From positions 930,001 to 994,000 of the forward strand of contig JAPWGK010000006.1 of NCBI GenBank assembly GCA_029641185.1: DNA of 64,000 bases, written 5' to 3'. Numbering within the stretch: the first letter of the stretch is position 1; each line of letters starts with the position of its first letter. Below are positions 46,437-57,759 of the stretch, piece by piece. The position numbers were made by a program, and so were the translations under genes. Source of the stretch: Pseudofabraea citricarpa (taxonomy: Eukaryota; Ascomycota; Leotiomycetes; Helotiales; Dermateaceae). The notes beneath the pieces are model-generated. The model made no database searches and had not been told where the DNA came from. It saw only the letters and a program-made list of their open reading frames with translations.

Positions 46437-47554
46437 TTAAGAAACTTGAATAACAACCTTGCCAAAATGTCCTCCCTTGAATAAGTACTCTAACGCCTCC
46501 TTAGCCTCGCCAAATTCGAATACCTTATCAACCACAGGCTTGATTTTGTGTTCGTCATAAAACTTGAGCATTTCCTCCAATCTTTCACGTGGTCCATTCA
46601 AGATTCCCTTGAGCGTCACGTTTCTCATCAATGCCAAAACATTTACGTTCTGGCGATCTCCAGGCGCATCTTCCTTTCCAGAGAGGTAACCGATGCAGTT
46701 TATTAGGCCTCCAAATGCAATACAACTAAACGACTTCCGAAGAGTAAGCGCCCCGCCGTTCTCGAAGATTATGTCCACGCCTCGGTTTTCAGTCAGATTC
46801 ATGACCTCTTCTTGCCATTCAGGGTTTGTGCGGTAATTGATTGTATGGTCGGCACCAAGATTAATAGCCTGTTCGAGCTTCTTATCTGAGGATGATGTGA
46901 TGGTAACTAATATAAGTTGTCAGAATTGCATATACTTCACTCCCGTGAATATCTCATACCTTCAGCACCACTTGCTTTCGCAATTTGTAGTCCGCTAATA
47001 GCAACACCTCCTGTTCCTTGGACAAGTACAGTCTCACCTTTTCCACCGGGTTGCCCAAGAGGTCGCATCCCGTTGATCGCCATCCACGCTGTCATGGCAG
47101 CAATTGGTAGAGTAGCAGCCTCCTTATCATTAAGGTATTCTGGCACTTTTACCAATCCGTAGTCAGGAAAGACTCTGTATTCGCCCAACACACCGGACAA
47201 TGGTAAACCAAGCCCATGCTTCATATGTTCAGCAACTACTTGACCTTTCAAGTGAGTTTGATTGAAGATGCTTAGAACCCTATCCCCCACCTTCCACTGA
47301 TCTGAATTCGAGGCAATTATGGTACCACACATATCAGAACATGGAACAATTGCTTCTGTTGCTGTACCAGTGGTTTTGTGATGGTTATAAAGTCCCATGA
47401 TAACCTCTGTATCTCTATAGTTCAACGCCACAGCGTTAATCCGAACAAGAACTTCATTGGGGCCTGGAGATGGCACTGGAGCCTCAGTGAACTTGAGATT
47501 TGCAAATCCATCTTGGGATGTTTCCCAGCGCTTGAAAGAGGTAGGGAATGACAT
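46437..47554 (-). CDS. Zinc-independent MDR oxidoreductase (quinone-oxidoreductase-like)
   Basis: Two exons on the minus strand (47554-46960, 46906-46437) give 354 residues. The GroES-like half includes AVALNYRDTEVIMG, where zinc enzymes would have CGxD; the Cys ligand is missing. The Rossmann motif VLVQGTGGVAISGLQIAKASGAE precedes the intron and VTITSSSDKKLEQA follows it. These features place it with the NADPH-dependent quinone-oxidoreductase/alkenal-reductase branch of the MDR superfamily rather than with zinc alcohol dehydrogenases. It is probably cytosolic. It lies upstream of the CoA ligase on the same strand, 654 bases apart. A joint role in aromatic or alkenoic acid turnover is possible but not shown. 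Confidence 0.9.
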
Positions 47555-48312
47555 TGGAGATCGAGAAATAATGCACGTTGGGTATCTTGGGAAAATGAAT
47601 TGACAAAACGAAAGAGAAGAGAAAACGGGACATGAAGACTAAAAATGATGTAGCTACTGCCCCACTACGAGGGGTACACTTTTTGAGTGATCTTATCGCT
47701 CTGCAGCAACGGAAATCCGATGTAAACAAGACTCCTTGGCCGCGGCGTAAGTGTATGTACGTAATAATGTAGATCACGTGTTAGAGTAAAATATTATATT
47801 ATCACGTGGTTCCATCGCCACTTTCAATTTCAGTGGTCCGCTCTAACTGAGCTGTTGATATTAGAAAGAGCCTGGATTAGATGTAAGACTAGAGACATGC
47901 CTTTTGACGTCAAAGTTTCTAGTATTCGTGGTGCGGTGGGGCTTAAAATGACTTCAAACTTACTGCAGCAACACACCTGTATCGCAGTTGCTTGAATTCG
48001 ATAATGAGCACTTTATACACCTTAGAAAACCGCTTTCCCAAAACTCTAAATTAAAGGTATTTCCCTCTAGCACCTTCTCCTAGACGAGGTCCCGGGTCTC
48101 TCGAGATAAGGAGATGAGAGGAGAACGTGTTTGTGATTCCGGGCAAGTCTTAAGGGTAGCTACTCGTGATGACGGTCGAGTCAGCGGTATGGGTTCTTGC
48201 TCTAGGATTGAGAAGCAAGAAGTTGAAAGACTGCAACTTCCGAGGCATCCAAACTTAAGCCTACCTTGAACTACAGTGCCGTAATTCGTTATTTAGGTCC
48301 CTACTTATGTAT

Positions 48313-48324
48313 CTACCTAGGTAG
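48313..48324. repeat. Perfect 12-bp palindrome of the TACCTAGGTA family
   Basis: CTACCTAGGTAG, self-complementary. Related strings occur near 8707, 21948, 30084, 34181, 43249, 55519 and 56005 in this window, nearly all outside coding exons. Confidence 0.7.
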
Positions 48325-49790
48325 TGTTGTCAGTGCCTTACGCACCGCTTGTGCCAAGCTTAGGAATCCAATTTGCACAGCTAATCAAGGGACTTGGACT
48401 CATTTTGTCATAACTTACATGTTCTGAATTTGAAAAGATATTTGATAATAGAGTTATTACAGCAAAGCTGTTTGCTTCTACTGTGGCTTTGAGGAGATTT
48501 ATTATAATAGGTGCTTACTTGGGGGCCAATGCCAGTTACCCCTCTATCTGTCTTCATTCAATATGTTAATATACTAGGGATATAAATTTACATCCTGAAT
48601 TTACATAACTATTAGAATTCTAACAATATGATTTTGAAAGTTTGAAAGGAGATGTTCGTCTGGAGGGTAAAGCAATAATATCAGCTAACAGTTTACAAAC
48701 TGCCAATTGGCTCCAAGTGACTTGCTGATGGTAAGGTGCACCTAACACCTAGAGGAATTATTATAATCCTCTTATTACATGGAGGGTACCATGACGTTTA
48801 TTACCCCTGAAAAAGGGATTCTAACCGGAAAACCGAGGCCAAAGCATCGGAAAGATGCCCAAATTTCAATCTGGCTAGCTAGCTTTATGCCACTTGCTGA
48901 TGACGGCAATACAAGGGTACAGTTTCGGCAGATAAACTCTCGACGGTAACAGTTACTGCGCCGAAGCAGTTCCGTTACCAAGTTTTTCGTGCTACCGCCA
49001 TACTCATTTCCTTGTTCTTGCAGTACAACTTCTTTCTAAGGCACTATATCTCACACAGATCAATCTCTCACCTTCAAAAAGTAACCCCAGTTTCTTAGCC
49101 ATAATCACTTGGTCCTTACTGTTAAACAATAATTGTATTTCTAAGAATAAGTATTTCAGTTTCCACCTAGATCAGTTGCAATATTTCAGGCTCAAAATCT
49201 TATTCTAAAGCACTATTCTGATCTAAAGAAGATGAGTTACAAAAGCGCAGTTTTATATTTCGAATTTACCATATAATTTGTACATATGATACATGATCGT
49301 ATCAAACGTCTCTTTGAACGTGGACATAATCGTACCTTATAATATAATCACGATACTTGAAACGGAAGTAAATTACGAGTGAGACGAATTATAGCTATCA
49401 TTAGCTTAAAATATACGCGGTATCGCTCTAATTTTAACTCGTCGTCATTTTCTATCTTTACTGTCACTCCCTTCACTCCCAAGTCATCCCCAAGGCAAAG
49501 CAAAACTGGACACACAATTGTACATCTTAGACATTGAGAGAACCCAAGTATCACCTCAGAATTTTACAACACATTCCCGATTTTCTTGATCGGGGATACA
49601 ATGTCTAATCGAACACTTCTGACTTATTAACCCTCGATTTCGTTCGTCATTTGCGCTTCATTAGGTGTGGAAATGAGGATCCATCTTCTTGAGGCAGTGC
49701 AGTCCCCATTACCAATAATGGCAACGTCCCTCAAGCAGGATTCAGGAAACGCTATGGGCGCTCTATTAATCAGCACATCATGCTCAGGAA

Positions 49791-49797
49791 TATAAAT
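49791..49797 (+). promoter_or_regulatory. TATA-like box
   Basis: TATAAAT, 78 bases upstream of the start codon at 49875, followed by a CT-rich leader. A plausible core promoter; not proved. Confidence 0.35.
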
Positions 49798-49874
49798 TTC
49801 TGGGAAATCCTGATGCTTTCAGTTTATCACTCTAGACTTTCTATCCAGCCTTTGACAATCGTTATCCTTCTACC

Positions 49875-51065
49875 ATGGCTCTCAATTCTACAATGCGTGC
49901 CATCATCTGGGCAGGAGTACCCTTCCAGATGAATGTTACGTCCTTACCCAGGCCAACCATTCAAGATCCAACCGACGTCCTCGTCCGAATCACTACCTCG
50001 GCCATCTGTGGCACCGACCTTCACGTATATCATGGGGTATACGGTAGTAGCAACGTGCCGTACATCATGGGCCATGAAGCAATTGGGGTAGTTTCTGAAA
50101 TAGGCAGTGGGGTATCTGCTTTTTCAGTAGGTGACAGAGTGATCATTCCAGATGGTGTTCAAGATGGTCACTTGATTGATCCATCCCATTTGGCATTTGG
50201 CTTGGGATCGGATTATGGTTTGAGTGATGGCCTTCAAGGTAAGCACGCATTTATCTGCTGTTCAAGACATACATTTTACTAATATAAAATCCCAGCTGAA
50301 TACGCCCGAGTCCCATGGGCTGACGGCAACCTCATGGCAATCCCAGAGAACAATGCTACCAATGGCACCAACCTAGACAACGACTATCTACTCATAGGAG
50401 ATATTTGGGCCACCGCTTGGGGAGCTATCGACTACTCTGGGTTTGAACCAGGCGACTCTGTGGCAGTGTTTGGCGCTGGACCTGTGGGACTTCTCGCTGC
50501 TTATTCGGCCCTCTTGCGTGGTGCGTCACGAGTTTACTCAGTGGACCGGGTTCCCGAGCGACTCAGGCTGGCTGAATCCATCGGGGCAGTTCCTATTGAT
50601 TTCAGCAATTCGGACCCTGTAGAACAAATCCTACGCCTCGAGCCACAGGGTGTAACACGAAGTCTTGACTGTATTGGATTTGAAGCTGTTGATATAGAGG
50701 GCCGTCCAAGGGAAAATGAAGTTATTACAAATATGGTCGCCGTAACAGCTCAGCAGGGAGGTCTTGGACAAATTGGGATATTCGGCGGTGCCAACAACTC
50801 CACTGGCACTCCCCACGCCGGCTCTTTGTCGCACACTATCGAATTTCCAATGGCTGACTTCTTTACCAAGGGGCTTACCATGAGAAGTGGACCTGTTGAC
50901 ATTGAAGCACTTGCTCCAGGTCTCATTGAGCTAATTGCGAGTGGCCGAGCTCGGCCAAGTTTCATTGTCAGCTCAGAGATCAGCATTGAAGACGTTCCAG
51001 AATACTACAGCCGCTTTGATCAGCATTTGGAGACCAAGGTGATGATTCGCTTCCCGGATGCTTGA
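49875..51065 (+). CDS. Zinc-dependent MDR alcohol dehydrogenase lacking the structural zinc site
   Basis: Two exons (49875-50238, 50296-51065) give 377 residues. The catalytic zinc ligands are in AICGTDLHVYHG and YIMGHEAIGVV. The cofactor site is VAVFGAGPVGLLAAYSAL, followed by VYSVDRVPERL, whose Asp favours NAD. Overall it resembles the glutathione-independent formaldehyde dehydrogenase group. In that group four Cys of the structural zinc lobe normally follow the GDRV motif; here that segment reads IPDGVQDGHLIDPSHL and has no Cys. The enzyme therefore probably binds only the catalytic zinc. No targeting signal is seen. Substrate unknown, probably a primary or secondary alcohol. Confidence 0.9.
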
Positions 51066-52085
51066 TTTAATCAACTGGAGAATACCGCATCTTTATTCTC
51101 ATAACTTCCCAAATACCAGTTATATTGTGGTTTCCTGAGCTCCTTCTAACAGCCACTTCATCGTGTATATTTAGCCCATCTTACATGTATAGCTAAACAA
51201 TGCCATAAACACACAATACTCTCAAGATAGCGATCCAATTTGTGCTAGTGTTTGATTTTTCTTCGTGACGCTATTGTTAATCACAAGGTGATTACTTCTG
51301 GTGCCGCAACCCTCGGCCCACAACCTATAACGATTTTACGCGACGAGTTCTTGATCACAGCAGCAGCAAGAATGGATTCCCTTGCAAGCTCCTCATCTAA
51401 ATTCCATGGGCTTAGCAACCGATAATACAGCCGTTATTACTATCAGTCACTAAGTATGAATACAACTGCAAGGTTAACAACCTCCCCGCCCCCCAACAAC
51501 TACTGCGAAACCCTTCCCAAAAGGATTTCCTGGTTCGGCAGCCGGAATACTTATGCTAGCAGGCAATCCTGGTGAGGTGGTTGTCGTCACTTTTAGCGTA
51601 TGCACATCTTCCACTAGCCCGTAAGCAGGCTGCATGAGCAGGCATTCTGGAAATCCTCCTGAACCTTGAGTCTTAGCTTGTGGCAAGCCACTGACGCCCT
51701 TCCGGTGTTGCCTGCCGAGACGGTATATGGTATAGATCATAAGCGAGGATCAAAGTGGTGCAGGACCGGCAAAGACGCTCGGCGGTACTCTCAGGTTGCA
51801 CTTTCATTATTCTACTCTCGCAGTGTACTTCATCCTCGCTAGACACAGGTACGGTGGAGGCGGAACCACCTTAAGTCCAAGCTGTTTACTTACAGCTTGC
51901 TCTAACTTGTTGATGCTTTGCATTCCTATATACTGCAATTCCTAGTACTTGACATTAGTGATATAAAAACAGTTAATTAGGGATCGAGGTAGCAGGTAAT
52001 TATTAACTTGGTTATCGCGCTTCTTATCATAGATAAACGCAGGAGATAGAGAAAGAATTTAGTTAACTACGAAAGGCATTGCAAA
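51066..52085. other. Convergent intergenic region
   Basis: About 1 kb between the dehydrogenase and SDR stops. An 88-codon minus-strand frame starting with ATG lies at 51474-51740, but it is Gly/Pro-rich without any motif. I do not call it a gene. Confidence 0.4.
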
Positions 52086-53010
52086 TTACTCGATAGCCGT
52101 GCTTAAAGCAATTTCCTCGAACTCATCAGCAACTTCTTGAAAATGTAGAGCCTTCCCGCGCAATGCTTGCACCGGAGCTGCCCCTAGCGGCAACCTCAGT
52201 AGAGCTTTTTTGTTTCTCCCCATTCCTGAAGCTGTGACAATCTCAAATATACGTTCAGCACCTTTCCAAATGTCTCCAATTTGTTGGCCATCGCCTTCTG
52301 AGATCTTCTTCAACATCCCCTCGACAGAAGTCCCTCGATATTCTGGACTTAGATTTGTCCAGCTGGCCGCGTTTTTACCAAGGATTGTAGTACGAAATGG
52401 ACCGGGTTCCACGACTAAAATTCTGATATTGAAGTCTGAAAGTTCGTGAGAGACAGACTCGCTCATAGCCTCAAGAGCGAATTTGGACGACGCATACATG
52501 CTGACCCCCCCTTGCGCACGGATACCTGCTCCAGAGCTCATGTTGATTATAACGCCTGTTCGTCTCTCTCTCATTCCTGGTATGACGGCCTTCATGAGCT
52601 TGAAAGGCCCGAAGAAATTGACATCAAATTGTGCTCTGGCAGCATCTTCACTGTCAGAATATTAATATATATGTTTCATGAAATCAAGTCATATCTTGGT
52701 ACTCTACTCACGCAAGATTTTCAAAGGCACCAATCATCATGTAGCCCGCGTTGTTGACAGCAATGTCTATTTGGCCAAACAAGTTTCTGGCTTGTTCGAC
52801 CTTTTCCTTAACATCTGAAGCTGTAACATCGAGTTCGATCCAATGACCACCATGCTGGCGGATCTCATTTACTAGTTCTGGAGTTTTACTTGGAGTTCGA
52901 GATGACGCAATAACTCGATGTCCATGTGTGAGAGCTGTCTTTGCGATGGCATACCCAAATCCCGTTGAGCAACCTGTGATAAGCCATACTGGTGGTTCGG
53001 TGGGATGCAT
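52086..53010 (-). CDS. Short-chain dehydrogenase/reductase
   Basis: Two exons on the minus strand (53010-52712, 52650-52086) give 287 residues. The frame upstream begins only at a GTG, so ATG 53010 is used. Classical SDR features are the cofactor motif TGCSTGFGYAIA, the NNAG motif in IDIAVNNAGYM, the catalytic Ser in INMSSGAG, and YASSK with catalytic Tyr and Lys. An Arg in the loop after beta-2 (ASSRTPSK) favours NADP(H). Such enzymes reduce ketones or oxidise hydroxyls on sterols, fatty acids or small metabolites. There is no targeting signal. The neighbours give no clear pathway. Confidence 0.92.
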
Positions 53011-53742
53011 TGCTGTTTTTTGGGGTACGTCAGAGACAAGTGTTGCCACTTTGCGAATTTCTAGGATCTCGACATTCTTTTAAATAGTGCGTTGGCAGTC
53101 CTTCGTTCCCACACTGCCTCTCAACAAGTGATCTGATTGACTTGGTTTGGTTCGGTTTACTACCAGTATCATTGGCTGTTCGGCACTGCTGGCCCTCAGT
53201 AGTCCCACTTTCAATAACACGATGGAACATCTTTTGTGCAGGTCTCGCCCCTATGGGTCTCTGCGGCTAGAGACATTCCTGGCGAAGAAAGCAGGCAAAT
53301 TCCAACCCATAACTTTGGCGAAGCATTAAAGCACGGCTTACACTACGAAAGCATGATTATTCACTCTTTCATCGTTGCTGGAGGATTGGAAGAGCTTGAA
53401 CGTAAGTGCCTAATTAGATGACATACTTACACAAAGTGAAATTATATGAGCCTATGAGGCTATGAGATATCTCAAAAAGCCTGGCACATTAGAGGTCCAA
53501 ATATCCACCAGCCTTGGAGTATTCGTTAGGTCAATAACTATATACTAGATATATCTCCTCACTTCAAAGCTAAATAGATTTATGGATGGACATTGAATTA
53601 TCCACCTATAGAATGAAAACAACCTCTCATTTCTACAAAATCACGTAATGTAGTATGCGCTATTCAAACTGTATTTCAACAATAAGTGCAACACGTACCG
53701 TCCCCCATACATTTCCGCTTCCCCTTCTTTACCCCGGAGTTC
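53011..53742. other. Intergenic region
   Basis: This 732-base stretch holds the SDR promoter and the amidohydrolase 3' end. No open frame with a credible product; the 53400-53650 part is AT-rich. Confidence 0.4.
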
Positions 53743-55506
53743 CTACAATTCTTCATGACTAAATCCTCCGACACTAGCGTCCTTCTTGGTAAGCTCGCCC
53801 TCACTGTGTTCAAGAGACAACCACAATGGCCCATATCCAGTCCCTTCTCCGCGCGTCACGTCAACTTCCGGCGCCTCTGTAAGCTTTGCACCAGAGACCC
53901 ATATTTCTCCTAGCACAGGCTCAATGCGAGACACCGCAATAGTTGCTGCCTGGATTCGCCTGGCACTTTTCAAGAATCTTGCCTTTACGTCCCCGTAATC
54001 GGGAACCGTCAGTTTGCCGTTGCGTTTCTTGAACACACCGTCCACAAGGACATGCTCAATATCCGCGATGCTGGCATGCAAAATTACGGCAGCGACTGGG
54101 TCAACCCAACCCAATAGCGCAGGGCTTGCACCGTCCCATACTAATATGTCCGCTTTGGCACCCGGTACAATAACACCAAGATCTGGGCGTCGAAGTGCGA
54201 GGCCTCCATTGCGTGTAGCGAGAAGAAAAGCCTGGTTTACAGACATGGGGTTGTTCCACGGTACCTGCCAGAGACTATGGACATGAGAGAACAGAAGTTG
54301 GCGGACATATTGAAGGAGCATACGGGCCTGGGTAAGAATATCGGTCGAGCTCGTAAAAAACTCGTCGACGCCGAGGGCGGATTGATCTAAGAAAAGGTGC
54401 GCCGTGGGGTTGGTGTGGCCAGTAGAGAATTCAGTCTCGGGGCTGATGGATACATACTGATTCGTAGACCGAAGGAGTTTGTAGTTGTGAAAGTCGAGAA
54501 AGCTGGCGTGGGCAAACACAACGGGTATGGAGGTATTGAGGATACCCAGTGCGTGGAGAATTTCAGGCTTGTTATCGACTAAGGATCGAGGGCACGGGGT
54601 GATTATTAGTGCCTGTAATTACAACTGCGGGGTTTCGAAGAGAAACCAAAGGGAATCGCCTTTGCAAGGATAACATACCACCATAAGGACCTTGAACCAG
54701 ATGTGTCGTTATGACAGAGACATCGAAATCACTAAACGAGAAAAATGGTAAGTAAAGCTTCTTTTAGCAGCAATCAACGCCCATTTTCAGGTTCCTCACC
54801 GTATCAGCTCAAGAATGGGGTCAACATTCCCTGAACTCCAAACATCACTCGCAATCCCGAGGTTCGTCAATGTCTTTTTCAAGTCGAACTTGTGGGAAAT
54901 ATCCTTGAAGTCAGTCGCCTGCTGCTCTAGTGTGATATTGTGCCCCAAGATTCCTATTGCATACGCAAAGAATACTCTGGCACCACTGTCAATAGATGCT
55001 TTGAGCCCTGCTTCAGCTGAGGCCTTGTTCCATGTATGGTGTGCATAATCGAGCGTCGTTGTGACCCCTGCATTCAGTGCTTCATAAATTCCAGTAAGCT
55101 GCCCAATATATATGTCCTCGGGCTCAAAGGAAGCAGTGACGTAAGCTGGGAACTTATGGCTGAAGTAGTCCCACATTGTATTGTTTGAGGCCAGCGTGCG
55201 CCATGCCGTATTCCAGCCATGTCGGTGGGTATCGATGAAGCCTGGAGTGATGATCTTGTCAGTGGAGTCAATAATTTCTGTGTCTCCGGCACTCGCGATC
55301 TGGGCCGGCTCTTCACCTTGCCCATAGATTGCAGTGATAAGGTCGTCTGTGACAAGAAGGGATCCGTTGCGAGTGACTTGAAGAGACTGCTTCGCTTCGT
55401 CCCATCCTATGATCGTTCCACCGCGAAAGAGAATTGACGATGCTCTGGTACGTTTAGTAAAAGACTGGAGGGCCAGGGCTGCGAGAAAGAATGCCTGAAA
55501 TGTCAT
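53743..55506 (-). CDS. Metal-dependent amidohydrolase with predicted signal peptide
   Basis: Three exons on the minus strand (55506-54800, 54731-54679, 54578-53743) give 531 residues. The longer frame begins at GTG; ATG 55506 opens a hydrophobic stretch (FFLAALALQSF) that looks like a signal peptide. The metal-binding HxH is in TPGFIDTHRHGW, just after the usual beta-sandwich strand. Further His are in the TLDYAHHTW and VVFAHASFLD segments. The C-terminus has the GAKADILVWDG motif that closes the barrel in the cytosine deaminase/chlorohydrolase group. The family hydrolyses C-N bonds on rings or side chains of small heterocycles; the substrate here is unknown. Most relatives are cytosolic, so secretion would be unusual. 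Confidence 0.88.
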
Positions 55507-56975
55507 GCTTCTATATATGTACCTACTAGGTAGGCTCGAACTTAGTATCTCTAAACCATAGATGAAGGACACTTATGATATACTCTTAAGTTCGTGCGTG
55601 CTCGGCCTCTGGCGCAGCTCGGCCTTTGGCTCTACCCGGCCTTTCGCTCTACTCGAGCACCGAGCATCCCAGAAGATGGACACCCCTTTCTTTATACACA
55701 AAATTTGACGCCAAGTCGAAACTGCCAAACTTTAGCGCATAAGCAGGCTGCAGCAGTGTACTCCGAGCTAGTCCTTGCCCCCCGTTACGATCCATCAGCC
55801 CCACAAAACGTGATATATTCCTCTCCGGATTTTAGCTCTCTTAAGTAGCGGGAAGGAAGGGTAGAACTTAAGTAGCGCCGAGTAATATTCGACGGGGTAC
55901 GTCGAGCCCAGCGGTAAGTCGACGCGATACCTCGCTTAAGTAAGAAAAGTGTTAATTAAGGTTTCGAGACCACACGTATTAAGCGATGTGCAGCTTGCTT
56001 ATGATACCTACCTACGGATTTATTCCTTTCTCCTTCAAAGTACTAGGATATGCTTTATAAATTTAATCTTTCATGTCAATGAATTTCACACTCGTATAAC
56101 AAAATCCTTTATGAGGCAATTAGTAATACAACCATGCTATTTTTCAAAGTAGCTCACGAAATAATGCACGGGCTATTCTCCTCAATTATGATGTTTTGGA
56201 ATATGTTTAGATAAAGTTCTCTACAGCTGCCATGTATGGAATCGTGGAAATCAATGTTCTGGAAATTAAACAAGTAAACGCGTAGACTATGCTGTTGTGA
56301 AAGATCTTATAAGCTTACCTTCAGCAAAATTTTCCATATAGGAAGGTCACACAACAGTCATGCCTTCGGGGCACCCGATCAAATGCCAGCCATACTTACA
56401 ATACTTTTGCTTCAATTTCTGGCAGACTCAGAGGAAAGAAATCAATTTCCATATTTACTCTACATATGTAGTGACTCGTTCGACTGGAACTTTGCATAAT
56501 ACAGGTCGTCGACCTCTATATCGATGTTGGCTTGTCAAGATCAACGGTTAAAGAGGCAATCTAGCAGACATACACGAAAGCCGTTGAAGCAGACTTTGGG
56601 GTTCGGAGAAAAATGAAATGCAGAAATTTGGGTGAAGTGGAAACTACCAAGGTATTTGCTATCTATCTTCTAGCAACGAAATACACAGCTTCACACAGCT
56701 GCGATAATTCTATAATTAAGTATGTACTGAGACTTATCATATATTGATAGACCATGTTATCTTAAAGATTACAATTTCAAGTTGTGTTCGCCGGCCACAC
56801 TGAGTGAGTCTCTAGCCGTAAGGCGGTAAAATACTGCCCATTGATTTACTCACCGCCTCCACTTCTAGCGACCGGCCGCCGTCACCCTTGGCACCTTTGG
56901 GTCGCGGCTGTACATTTCTTTCCTTCAGCCTTCTAAATCCCCGCCATCACAAACACCTTTCTAAAACAATCCACA
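55507..56975. other. Gene-free stretch with short repeats
   Basis: About 1.5 kb. Imperfect copies of CTCGGCCTTTGGCTCTAC lie at 55601-55653. CTTAAGT-containing copies lie at 55585-55591, 55840-55850, 55868-55878 and 55933-55944. This could be the remnant of a small non-autonomous element. The rest is AT-rich and empty. Confidence 0.45.
55840..55944. repeat. Cluster of CTTAAGTAGCG direct repeats
   Basis: CTTAAGTAGCG occurs at 55840-55850 and 55868-55878, and CGCTTAAGTAAG at 55933-55944. Between them the DNA is locally GC-rich with TCGAC/GTCGAC strings, unlike its AT-rich surroundings. Possibly the end of a decayed transposable element. Confidence 0.55.
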
Positions 56976-57524
56976 ATGTCTTCTAACGTAGGACTGACGA
57001 CGCCCAGAGGTAGCGGTACTTCAGGCTATGTACAGAGAAACCTTGCACATCTGCGACCACGCGATCAGGAAAGAGGCGCACCCTACAGCAAAGATATAGG
57101 CCATCGGCAACGACAACCCGACAAGGAGATTCTCGAGCACGATCGCAAGCGGGAGGTCGAGGTGAAGGTCTTCGAACTTCAAGACAAGCTTGAAGAGGAA
57201 GGGTTTGTCTTTTCATCCTTGTGGGTTAATCGCATAATGTTTATTAATTCGTCGTACAGAGTTGATGAAGAAGAGATTGAGATACAAACGGATGCCTTGC
57301 GAAAGAAATTACTAAAGGAAATGGAGAAGGGAGGAAATAAGCCTGGGAATGGAAGGAATCTCAAAATGCATCAGGTCCACGAACTTGCTGAGGCGAAGAT
57401 AAAACAGGATGATAGGTTTAGGAGTGCGCTTGGGATCAGCAAAAACTACGAGGAAGGAGGGCATTGGAAGAAGCAAGAGGAGAGACTGAGAAGTGCCCTC
57501 GAGAAAGATGGAGAAGCGAAGTAA
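56976..57524 (+). CDS. CWC21: Pre-mRNA-splicing factor Cwc21
   Basis: Two exons (56976-57202, 57260-57524) give 163 residues. The N-terminus GLTTPRGSGTSGYVQRNLAH is the conserved Cwc21/SRRM2 start, which lies near the 5' splice site and Prp8 in the activated spliceosome. The cwf21 helix follows (HDRKREVEVKVFELQDKLEE) and continues after the intron with GVDEEEIE. The C-terminal part is Lys/Glu-rich. Size agrees with other fungal members. The intron donor is GTTTGT, slightly off consensus, and was fixed by the EEGVDEEEIE junction. Identity is well supported. Confidence 0.94.
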   Translation: MSSNVGLTTPRGSGTSGYVQRNLAHLRPRDQERGAPYSKDIGHRQRQPDKEILEHDRKREVEVKVFELQDKLEEEGFVFSSLWVNRIMFINSSYRVDEEEIEIQTDALRKKLLKEMEKGGNKPGNGRNLKMHQVHELAEAKIKQDDRFRSALGISKNYEEGGHWKKQEERLRSALEKDGEAK

Positions 57525-57759
57525 AATGAACGCTATGAATCAGGAAAACGGAGCGCTTGCTTTGGCTAGGACATTATTTTAGGGGCTTCTCGGCGAACGT
57601 GGAGTGTTGGTGTTACGGAAACAGGACTTAATCACAGTGTCACGGAGAACGCTTCTGTGAACGAAACTCATTGATGCGCTCCATATTGCATCTGATCTTT
57701 ACATCAGGAGCAGAAAATCCATAAAATTACAACCGCCAACCAGGAACTTGTTTTCAGAT

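Larger units (their letters stand above)
47555..49874. other. AT-rich gene-free stretch
   Basis: About 2.3 kb, strongly AT-rich from about 48000 to 49500, with stops in all frames. A perfect palindrome CTACCTAGGTAG lies at 48313-48324. Composition would fit DNA altered by repeat-induced point mutation, but I see no recognisable transposon relic. Confidence 0.45.

Noticed and set aside
51474..51740. ATG-initiated 88-codon frame on the minus strand
   Set aside because: Gly/Pro-rich, no motif, no exon partner, and it lies in a convergent intergenic region; not enough to call a gene.
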